A stretch of DNA of 7,518 nucleotides from Planctomycetota bacterium (GTDB lineage Bacteria > Planctomycetota > UBA11346), in contig JACDEN010000119.1 of assembly GCA_013816415.1 (NCBI GenBank), positions 1 to 7,518 on the forward strand, read 5' to 3'. A program made the translations under genes and the position numbers. Within the stretch, counting starts at the first letter, position 1. Every line of letters starts with the position of its first letter. Positions 1-5,497 of the stretch are shown here, piece after piece. The notes under the pieces are model-generated. The model worked only from the letters and a program-made list of their open reading frames with translations. It made no database searches and was not told the origin of the DNA.

Positions 1-743
1 AGGTGGTCCTGCATCCACTGCGGACTCGGGATGTTGCGCACACCCTCGATGACGGCGCCGAAATAAGTCATGCAGCCGTCGTCGCGGATGTCGGCGCCCC
101 AGCCCTCGCCGCGCGACTGCCACGAGATGTCCGGCGGCGCCGGCGTCTGCTTGCCGGTGATCGCCGCGACCTCGCGCGCCCAGCCGAGATGGCCCCACAG
201 GTCGGGCCGGTGCGTGATCGCGTGGTTCTCGAGCACGAACACCGAGTCGCCGATGCCGAGGGCGTCGATGAGCGGTGTTCCCGGCGCGTGCTCGCCCGAC
301 AGGATCATGATACCGTCGTGGTTCGATCCGAGTCCGAGTTCGTCCTCGGCGCAGATCATGCCTTCGCTCGCTTCGCCGCGCAGCTTCGCCGCCTTGATGG
401 TCAGCGACTTCGCCTGGCCGTCTGGCTGCTTCATGGTCAGCGTGGTGCCGATGGTCGCCACCGCGACCAGCTGACCGACCGCGACGTTGGGCGCTCCGCA
501 GACGATCGGCAGTGGAGCGGACCTCCCGACGTCGACGGTGGTCAGGCGCAGCTTGTCGGCGTTCGGATGCGGGGCGCAGGTCAGCACCCGGCCGACCACC
601 ACGCCGTCGAGCGCCGGACCGCTGGTCTCGACCTGTTCGATCTCGGCGACGTGCAGCGACAGCTTGGCCTGGAGGTCCTGCGCGCCGATGCCCAGGTCGG
701 GGCTGTTCAGCAGGCGTTTGATCCAGGAGAGGCTGACGCGCAT
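1..743 (-). CDS. pheT: Phenylalanyl-tRNA synthetase beta subunit, N-terminal part (truncated by the window edge)
   Basis: Read on the minus strand from the ATG at 743-741, this frame is open for 247 codons and runs off the left edge without a stop. The protein begins MRVSLSWIKRLL, the standard PheT N-terminus. Residues about 47-150 form the EMAP-II-like tRNA-binding OB fold, with HPNADKL at 59-65, IVCGAPNV at 80-87, KLRGEASEGMICAEDELGL at 120-138 and a following GI-M-IL strand. Residues 171-195 (LENHAITHRPDLWGH, then AREVAAI) match the next conserved block, and the B3/B4 editing region starts near 230. In the cell PheT pairs with PheS to charge tRNA-Phe, and the beta subunit contributes tRNA binding and editing of Tyr-tRNA(Phe). 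A GAGG lies 5 bases upstream of the ATG. The gene is divergent from the Nudix gene; pheS would lie outside the window or elsewhere. The catalytic-core-like and C-terminal anticodon-binding domains are not in view. Confidence 0.96.
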   Translation of the reverse strand, partial: MRVSLSWIKRLLNSPDLGIGAQDLQAKLSLHVAEIEQVETSGPALDGVVVGRVLTCAPHPNADKLRLTTVDVGRSAPLPIVCGAPNVAVGQLVAVATIGTTLTMKQPDGQAKSLTIKAAKLRGEASEGMICAEDELGLGSNHDGIMILSGEHAPGTPLIDALGIGDSVFVLENHAITHRPDLWGHLGWAREVAAITGKQTPAPPDISWQSRGEGWGADIRDDGCMTYFGAVIEGVRNIPSPQWMQDH

Positions 744-877
744 GGAAGCCTCGCGGGGGCTGGAGGGCGCGCACAGGTTCGCGCAGAGCCGCGTGATGCA
801 AGCACTTGCGCAATCGCGATCGGGGGGATGCTGGTGAGGTGGGTTGCAATAAGCAAACGAGTGTATACAAACCTGAT
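744..877. promoter_or_regulatory. Divergent intergenic region with dyads and a possible -10 box
   Basis: This 134-base spacer separates pheT (leftward) from the Nudix gene (rightward) and should hold promoters for both. The stretch 844-877 is clearly richer in A and T than its surroundings. Visible elements are GCAAG-CA-CTTGC (798-809), the overlapping 8-base palindrome TTGCGCAA (806-813), TTGC-AATAA-GCAA (844-856) and the palindrome TGTATACA (862-869). TATACA (864-869) would serve as a -10 hexamer for the rightward unit. The best upstream match, TTGCAA at 844-849, leaves only a 14-base spacer, so I do not call a -35. No convincing promoter was found for pheT. The short dyads could be chance or operators. 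Confidence 0.4.
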
Positions 878-1420
878 ATGGCCGCGCCTGTCCTGGAATC
901 AGCGCGCCCGATCTTCGCTTCCCCGCGGTTCAGCCTGCAGGAGGAATCCTGGCGCACCTGCGACGGCACCATCACCAAACCGGTCATCCATCATCCGGGG
1001 GCGGTCGCGATCCTCGCCCAGCCCGATGCGCGAACGGTGGTGCTGGTCAGGCAATTCCGCTACGCCGTCCGCCGCTGGACCCTCGAGATCCCGGCGGGCA
1101 CGCGCGAACCTGGCGAGACAGCGGAGGACACCGCGATGCGCGAATTGCGCGAGGAGGCGGGATTCGCCTGCGCGCGGCTCACCGAGATCATGCGCTTCCA
1201 CCCCGCGGTGGGCGTGTCGGACGAGGAGCTGATCCTGTATCGCGCGCATGACCTGTCGCCGGTGGCCGCGGCGCCGGAACCCGGCGAACTCGTCAGCGTC
1301 GAGGTGGTGGCCCTCGCCGATCTTTCCGCGCTGCTCGCGAGCGGGGACATCTGCGACGCGAAGACCGTCATTGCGCTGGCGGTCCTGGGCTCGACCGTAG
1401 TTCCGAAGCCGGGGGCGTGA
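878..1420 (+). CDS. Nudix hydrolase, ADP-ribose pyrophosphatase type
   Basis: A 180-residue soluble protein with a complete Nudix box at residues 74-96: G74, E80, R88-E89, E92-E93 and G95 fit GX5EX7REUXEEXGU, the Mg-binding catalytic loop. The preceding VVLVRQFRY (54-62) and WTLEIPAG (67-74) and the later FHPAVGVSDEE are typical of the ADP-ribose/sugar-nucleotide pyrophosphatase branch (NudF-like), which would split ADP-ribose into AMP and ribose-5-phosphate. Exact substrate cannot be read from the sequence. I chose the ATG at 878 because the frame upstream (open back to a TTG at 806) encodes a sequence unlike the family and crosses the AT-rich promoter patch. There is no Shine-Dalgarno before 878 and a TATACA lies 8 bases upstream, so the message may be leaderless. 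Its stop overlaps the mlaE-like start by one base, making it the first gene of the lipid-transport operon. This is probably a transcriptional rather than a biochemical link. Confidence 0.92.
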   Translation: MAAPVLESARPIFASPRFSLQEESWRTCDGTITKPVIHHPGAVAILAQPDARTVVLVRQFRYAVRRWTLEIPAGTREPGETAEDTAMRELREEAGFACARLTEIMRFHPAVGVSDEELILYRAHDLSPVAAAPEPGELVSVEVVALADLSALLASGDICDAKTVIALAVLGSTVVPKPGA

Positions 1421-2262
1421 TGGCCGAGCCGTACCGCAAGAAGACCACGCAGATGACCGAGCGGCTCGAGGTGAGCCCGGCAGTCGCGGTGGTCGAGGAG
1501 ATCGGCCGCGCGATCGGGCGCAAGGCGACCATCGCCGGACGCGCGACCCTGCTGTTTGTCGACGCGTGCTCGTACGTGAGCCAAGCCAATCGCAGCCTGC
1601 CAGTGCTGATCCGCCAGGTCGAGACCTCGGGCTTCGGATCGCTGCTGGTGCTCGCGCTGATCGCCGGCCTCACCGGCATGATCATGGCGGTGCAGACCGG
1701 CACCGCGCTGCAGCAGTACGGCATCGTCAACCAGCTGGGCGCGATCATCGGCGCGACCTTCTGCCGCGAGATGGGCCCGATCTGGGCGGCGGTGATCATC
1801 CTCGCACGCGTCGGCGCCTCGATGGCGGCCGAGATCGGCACCATGGTGGTCAACGAGGAGGTCGACGCCCTGCGTTCGATGAGCATCAATCCGGTGCGCT
1901 TCCTGGTGATGCCGCGCATCCTCGCGCTGGTGATCGCCATGCCGATCCTGACCGCGGTCGCCGACTGGGTGGGCATGTTCGGCGGCGCGCTGATCTCGAA
2001 CATCACGTTCCACAGCAGCATCTCGCAGTTCATGACCTCGGCGCAGCAGGGCCTGACCGGCATGGACTTCTTCTCCGGACTGTTCAAGAGCGCGGTGTTC
2101 GCGTGCATCATCGGCACCATCGCCTGCGACCGCGGACTCAACACCACCGACGGCGCCGAGGGCGTCGGCAAGGCGACCACCGATAGCGTGGTGCTGAACA
2201 TCGTCTTCGTGCTGCTTGCCGATCTGATCATGACCTCCTTCATCCAGCTGTGGCTGAAGTGA
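1420..2262 (+). CDS. mlaE: MlaE-family ABC transporter permease (MCE/phospholipid transport)
   Basis: A 280-residue integral membrane protein of the MlaE/YrbE family, the permease of MCE-type lipid ABC transporters in the inner membrane. Residues 1-60 form a polar, helical N-terminal region. Hydrophobic segments follow at about 73-93, 105-130, 158-183, 220-240 and 255-279. The family signature is clear at 115-152: CREMGPIWAAVIILARVGAS, then AAEIGTM and EEVDALR, followed by INPVRFLVMPR, which includes the coupling region facing the ATPase. Length matches the family (about 260-280). The start at 1420 shares one base with the stop of the Nudix gene (TGATG); GTG at 1417 and ATG at 1453 are alternatives. 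The mlaF-like gene follows with the same TGATG overlap. E. coli MlaE works with MlaF, MlaB and MlaD; a toluene-tolerance (Ttg2B) annotation would be equivalent. Direction of lipid movement cannot be told from sequence. Confidence 0.95.
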   Translation: MAEPYRKKTTQMTERLEVSPAVAVVEEIGRAIGRKATIAGRATLLFVDACSYVSQANRSLPVLIRQVETSGFGSLLVLALIAGLTGMIMAVQTGTALQQYGIVNQLGAIIGATFCREMGPIWAAVIILARVGASMAAEIGTMVVNEEVDALRSMSINPVRFLVMPRILALVIAMPILTAVADWVGMFGGALISNITFHSSISQFMTSAQQGLTGMDFFSGLFKSAVFACIIGTIACDRGLNTTDGAEGVGKATTDSVVLNIVFVLLADLIMTSFIQLWLK

Positions 2263-3128
2263 TGGCAGGCAACGGCACGCAATCCTACGGCGTTCGCGAC
2301 AAGCTCGAGGCGGCGGCCCCGTTGACGCCGCCGCCACCCGGCAAAGAGGTGCTGATCAAGATCCGCGAACTGCACAAGCGTTTCGGCAGCCGCCACATCC
2401 TGCGCGGCATCAACATGGACGTCTACAAGGGCGAGACGCTGGTCATCCTCGGCGGTTCGGGCTCGGGCAAGACCACGCTCATCCGCCACCTGATGGGCAT
2501 GCTCCGTTCCGACGAGGGCGCGGTGACCGTCGGGGATCTCAATCTCAACAAGGCGACCCCCGCCGAGATGGAGACCTACCGCAAGCGCATGGGGGTGGTG
2601 TTCCAGGGAGCGGCGCTGTTGAACAGCCTGACCGTCCTCGAGAACGTTGGCCTGCCGCTGGTCGAGGTCGACCACAAGCCGGCTGCCGAGGTGCGCACGC
2701 GCGTGATCGAATCGCTGCGCAAGGTCTATCTACCGGCCGAGGAGATCCTCGACCTCAAGCCCGCGAGCCTGTCGGGCGGCATGCGCAAACGCGTCGGCAT
2801 CGCCCGCGCCATCATCCAGGAGCCCGAGATCATCCTCTACGACGAGCCCACAACCGGACTCGATCCGGTCACGGTGAACGGCGTCAACGAGCTCACGCTC
2901 GAACTGCAGAAGACGCTCGGCGTCACCTCGCTGGTCATCACCCACGACCTCCACGCCGCCAACATGATCGCCGACCGCATCGCCATGCTCTATCTCGGGC
3001 GCATCATCGCCGTGGGCACCAAGGAGGAGATCGCCGCGAACCAGCATCCCGTCCTCCAGCAGCTGCTCACCGGATCGACGCACGGCCCTCTGACCGAAGC
3101 GTATCTGCAGCCGAAGAAGGGTGCCTGA
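2262..3128 (+). CDS. mlaF: MlaF-family ABC transporter ATPase
   Basis: A 288-residue cytoplasmic ABC ATPase that should drive the MlaE-like permease. With the ATG at 2262, the Walker A motif is GGSGSGKTT (64-72), the Q-loop glutamine is Q115 (VVFQGAALL), the signature is LSGGM (170-174, with RKRVGIARA following), Walker B is IILYDEP (190-196) with catalytic E195, the D-loop is GLDP (199-202) and the H-loop is H228 (VITHD). All catalytic motifs are intact. The LSGGMRKRV signature and LFNSLTV-like block (here LLNSLTV) are characteristic of MlaF/Ttg2A. The first 28 residues, with a proline run at 23-26, precede the usual domain start and are a short extension. GTG at 2250 would add four residues, but the TGATG overlap with mlaE and the identical arrangement one gene earlier favour 2262. 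E. coli MlaF is regulated by the STAS protein MlaB; no such gene is in this operon. Translation is probably coupled to mlaE. Confidence 0.95.
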   Translation: MAGNGTQSYGVRDKLEAAAPLTPPPPGKEVLIKIRELHKRFGSRHILRGINMDVYKGETLVILGGSGSGKTTLIRHLMGMLRSDEGAVTVGDLNLNKATPAEMETYRKRMGVVFQGAALLNSLTVLENVGLPLVEVDHKPAAEVRTRVIESLRKVYLPAEEILDLKPASLSGGMRKRVGIARAIIQEPEIILYDEPTTGLDPVTVNGVNELTLELQKTLGVTSLVITHDLHAANMIADRIAMLYLGRIIAVGTKEEIAANQHPVLQQLLTGSTHGPLTEAYLQPKKGA

Positions 3129-3131
3129 GCC

Positions 3132-4715
3132 GTGTCCAGCGAACTCAAGGTCGGAGTGCTGTTCTTCCTCGGCGTCGGCCTGATCGCCAGCTTCGTGTTC
3201 TTCTTCTCGAACCCGTTCCAGAAGAAGGGCGACCATGCGGTGCGCTTCTCGCGCGTCGTGCGCCTGCAGCCCGGCGACGCGGTCAGCTACAATGGCGTCA
3301 AGGTCGGCACCGTCACCAACGTCACGCCGGTCGTCGTCAAGGACGCGCGCACCCAGAAGGACCTTTCCGAGGTCGAGGTGCTGTACTCGGTCGACAGCGG
3401 GATCAAGGATGCCGTCCTGATCGATGAGAACACGGAATTCAAGATCGAGCAGGGGCTGCTCGGCGGCTCGGCCCTGTCGATCATCTCGAAGACCGGAAAG
3501 CCGATCGGCATCGGCAAGAAGGAGACCGAATCCCACGGCATCGAGCCCGTCAGCATCGACGAGACCATGGTGAGCATCCGCGCGATGGTCGAGGAGAACC
3601 GCGCCGAGATCAAGAAGACCATCGTCAGTTTGCGCGAAGGCGTGCAGAAATTCGGCGACATGTCCGAGCAGGTGCGCGACATGGTCAAGGAGAACCGCAC
3701 CCAGATCTCCGGCACCATCGTGAACGTCAGCGGCATGGCCGAATCGATCCGCGACCTGGTCAGGAAGAACAACGAGACCATCACCCAGGCCATCGCCAAC
3801 ATCAAGGACATGGCCAAGCAGATGAACGAGATGGTCGCGGAGAACCGCGAGCAGATCAAGATCACCATCGCGCGCTTCGCGGTCGCCGGCGACAACGTCG
3901 GCAAGGCCGCCAAGTCGATCGAGACCGCGGTCGACGAGAACCGGGACAGCCTGAAGAAGACCATGGACGGCCTCGCCAAGGTCGGGCCGCGCCTGGACAA
4001 GATCAGCGAGAACCTCGAGCTCGTCACCACCCAGATCGCGCAGGGCAAGGGCACGGTCGGCAAGCTGGTGTTCGAAGACACGCTGCACGACAAGGCGGTG
4101 CAGACGATCGACAACTTCAACCAACGCCTCGAAGAGGTGAAGCCGATCACCAGCGGCTTCAGCCAGCTGAAGTTCTACGGCGGCATCGAGGCGGGCATCA
4201 ACGCCGATACCGGCGTCAGCGACAGCTACGCCTACCTGCGCATCGAACCGCGTCCGTGGAAGTTCTACGAGGGCGGCGTCTCGTACCGCACCGCGCCTAC
4301 CGATCGGCCGACGCGCCGCGAGGATCCGGACAAGCTGCACCTCGACTTCAACCTCCTAATTGGCTGGCGGTTCCTCCCCAGCAACAGCGACCAGACCTAT
4401 CACCTGACGATCGCGGGCGGCCTCATCGACAGCCAGCTCGGCGGCTGGGCCTCGACGCCGCTGTGGCGAGATCGTGTGGCGCTGAAGGTCATGTGCCGCG
4501 AGAAGGACTACAACCGCGATCCGGCCGAACGGCGTTACGAGGATGGCAAGGCGCTGCTGCGCGCGACCGTCGAATACCGGGTCTGGCACCGCGTCTTTCT
4601 GATCGCGGGCGGAGACGATCTGCTCGACCGCCCAGGCTTCTGGGGCGCCATCCGCGGCGAGATCCTCGACAACGATCTGCGCAACCTCACGACGGTCGCC
4701 GGTATCGCGCCGTAG
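3132..4715 (+). CDS. mlaD: MlaD-like MCE-domain protein with long helical stalk and beta-rich C-terminal domain
   Basis: A 527-residue protein, far longer than E. coli MlaD (about 180), starting at GTG 3132, three bases after the mlaF stop; an AGAAGGG lies upstream. Residues 1-6 are cytoplasmic and about 7-25 form a single membrane anchor (VGVLFFLGVGL, then FVFFF). Residues about 36-120 are one MCE domain, with VVRLQPGDAVSYNGVKVGTV (42-61) and the pore-loop segment EQGLLGGSALSII (106-118). Residues about 144-303 are predicted largely helical and contain five copies of a 13-residue motif built on V-x-[EK]-N-[RN]. After TQIAQGKGTVGKLVFED (a conserved MCE-protein tail block), residues about 346-527 are rich in alternating aromatic/polar strands (YLRIEPRPWKFYEGG, HLDFNLLIGWRF, GGLIDSQLGGW, ATVEYRVWH, FLIAGGDDLL). 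From memory, similar beta-rich tails occur in long MCE proteins of some diderm phyla. It should form a hexameric lipid channel docked on MlaFE. The C-terminus lacks the terminal aromatic typical of outer-membrane barrels, so barrel insertion is uncertain. Confidence 0.9.
   Translation: MSSELKVGVLFFLGVGLIASFVFFFSNPFQKKGDHAVRFSRVVRLQPGDAVSYNGVKVGTVTNVTPVVVKDARTQKDLSEVEVLYSVDSGIKDAVLIDENTEFKIEQGLLGGSALSIISKTGKPIGIGKKETESHGIEPVSIDETMVSIRAMVEENRAEIKKTIVSLREGVQKFGDMSEQVRDMVKENRTQISGTIVNVSGMAESIRDLVRKNNETITQAIANIKDMAKQMNEMVAENREQIKITIARFAVAGDNVGKAAKSIETAVDENRDSLKKTMDGLAKVGPRLDKISENLELVTTQIAQGKGTVGKLVFEDTLHDKAVQTIDNFNQRLEEVKPITSGFSQLKFYGGIEAGINADTGVSDSYAYLRIEPRPWKFYEGGVSYRTAPTDRPTRREDPDKLHLDFNLLIGWRFLPSNSDQTYHLTIAGGLIDSQLGGWASTPLWRDRVALKVMCREKDYNRDPAERRYEDGKALLRATVEYRVWHRVFLIAGGDDLLDRPGFWGAIRGEILDNDLRNLTTVAGIAP
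3585..3965 (+). repeat. Five-copy 13-residue motif in the helical stalk of the MCE protein
   Basis: Protein-level repeat within the mlaD-like gene. Copies are MVEENRAEIKKTI (152-164), MVKENRTQISGTI (184-196), LVRKNNETITQAI (209-221), MVAENREQIKITI (234-246) and AVDENRDSLKKTM (266-278). The central asparagines N156, N188, N213, N238 and N270 are spaced 32, 25, 25 and 32 residues apart, a symmetric pattern in which the two spacings differ by exactly one heptad. Both spacings fit one hendecad plus two or three heptads. The DNA of the copies is only loosely alike, so this is an old internal duplication and not a recent tandem repeat. Confidence 0.85.
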
Positions 4716-4794
4716 CGCTGAGCGCCTTGGGTGGCCTCGAGCGGCCAGCGCTGATCGGGCTTGCCGCCCCGGAGGCAGGCCCTACAGAGGCGGC
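4716..4794. other. Spacer between the lipid-transport operon and the zinc-ribbon gene
   Basis: A 79-base GC-rich gap. It contains AGCGCTGA twice (4714-4721 and 4747-4754; AGCGCT is self-complementary, so the two could pair) and GGCC-TCGAGC-GGCC (4733-4746) between them. There is no run of T after any stem, so no intrinsic terminator is called. A Shine-Dalgarno-like AGAGG (4786-4790) stands four bases before the next ATG. No clear promoter was seen. Confidence 0.4.
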
Positions 4795-5196
4795 ATGAGC
4801 ACCGATCTCACCTGTCCGAAATGCCGGAAGCCGATGGAGAAGATCCGCTTCCAGGACATCGAAGTCGATCGCTGCACTTGGTGTCGCGGCATCTGGTTCG
4901 ATCTGCTCGAGCATATCCGCCTGAAGAATCGTCCCGACGCGGAGACGATCGACGTCGGCGCCGACTCCGAGCGCGCGCAGCTGATCCGGAAGGAGCTCAA
5001 CGAGGTCGGCGACATCGACTGCCCGCGCTGCCATGTGCGCATGGTCAAGCTAGTCGACGCCCGCCAGAGCCACATCTGGTACGAGAAATGCCAGACCTGC
5101 TCCGGCGTCTTCCTCGACGCCGGCGAGTTCAAGGACCTCAAGAGCGAAACCATGGGCGACATGATCAAGGACCTGTTCACCAGGAAACGGAGCTGA
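4795..5196 (+). CDS. Small protein with two tandem zf-TFIIB zinc ribbons
   Basis: A 133-residue soluble protein made of two zinc ribbons of the zf-TFIIB (TFIIB-type, bacterial) kind. The first uses C7-x2-C10 and C27-x2-C30, followed by RGIWFD (31-36). The second uses C76-x2-C79 and C99-x2-C102, followed by SGVFLDAGEF (103-112). In each, the second Cys pair is followed by the family's [W/V]-[F]-[L/F]-D-x-[GL]-E-type helix. The linker (40-70) is charged and probably helical; the tail (113-133) is basic. All eight cysteines are present, so both sites should bind zinc. The function of these bacterial proteins is unknown to me; nothing here supports a transcription role. The ATG at 4795 is supported by AGAGG four bases upstream. 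It lies between the lipid-transport unit and the acetate-permease pair with gaps of 79 and 49 bases, so co-transcription with either is possible but not shown. Confidence 0.88.
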   Translation: MSTDLTCPKCRKPMEKIRFQDIEVDRCTWCRGIWFDLLEHIRLKNRPDAETIDVGADSERAQLIRKELNEVGDIDCPRCHVRMVKLVDARQSHIWYEKCQTCSGVFLDAGEFKDLKSETMGDMIKDLFTRKRS

Positions 5197-5245
5197 GTCC
5201 GCGCGGGCGATTGCGTCCACCGACCGGGCCCGTAACCAAGGCGCC

Positions 5246-5497
5246 ATGACCGACGCCACCGACCACCATCCCGACGACGTCAGCCGCGCGTCGCGCTATG
5301 GCCTGATCCTGTTCTTCGTCTACCTCGCGCTCTACGCCGGATTCATGGGCATCTCGGCGTTCAAGCCGCAGCTGATGGCGATCCGGCCGTTCGGCGGGGT
5401 GAATCTCGCGATCTGGTACGGCATGGTCCTGATCGTCGCGCCCCTGCTCTTGAGCGCCGTCTATCTGGTGCTCTGCCGCCGACGGGACCGCGCATGA
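5246..5497 (+). CDS. DUF485 family small inner-membrane protein (ActP partner)
   Basis: An 83-residue protein with two predicted membrane helices, about 18-38 (YGLILFFVYLALYAGFMGIS) and 54-76 (LAIWYGMVLIVAPLLLSAVY), joined by a short loop containing IRPFGGVN (46-53). The N-terminus is acidic and histidine-bearing, and the C-terminus (RRRDR) is strongly basic, which suggests both ends are cytoplasmic. This matches DUF485 (YjcH in E. coli), usually found directly before the acetate permease gene, as here: its TGA overlaps the actP ATG by four bases (ATGA), so the two are probably translated as a pair. The role is thought to be accessory to the symporter, but is not well defined. AAGG (5238-5241) stands four bases before the ATG. 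Length is a little short of E. coli YjcH (about 104), mostly at the N-terminus. Confidence 0.9.
   Translation: MTDATDHHPDDVSRASRYGLILFFVYLALYAGFMGISAFKPQLMAIRPFGGVNLAIWYGMVLIVAPLLLSAVYLVLCRRRDRA

Noticed and set aside
806..877. An N-terminal extension of the Nudix protein from TTG 806 or GTG 839
   Set aside because: The added residues look unlike the family and the stretch includes the AT-rich promoter-like patch. The ATG at 878 gives a normal family length.
3..1232. A long open plus-strand frame of 409 codons across the left region
   Set aside because: It lies antisense to the well-supported pheT frame and then out of frame over the Nudix gene. Its product is Arg/Asp/Ala-rich with no recognisable domain, as expected for a shadow frame in GC-rich DNA.
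1060..2675. Long overlapping minus-strand frames opposite the Nudix, mlaE and mlaF genes
   Set aside because: Low-complexity His/Asp/Arg-rich or Ser/Thr/Met-rich translations with no motifs; they are antisense shadows of conserved genes.
2730..4340. A 536-codon minus-strand frame opposite the mlaF-like and MCE genes
   Set aside because: Its composition (Leu, Asp, His, Arg, Val rich) is typical of the complement of a GC-rich gene. The plus-strand frames there contain complete ABC and MCE motifs.
4714..4777. Stem-forming sequence after the MCE gene as an intrinsic terminator
   Set aside because: The pairings (AGCGCT with AGCGCT, GGCC with GGCC) are short or widely separated and no T-run follows. 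Such dyads are common by chance at this GC content.
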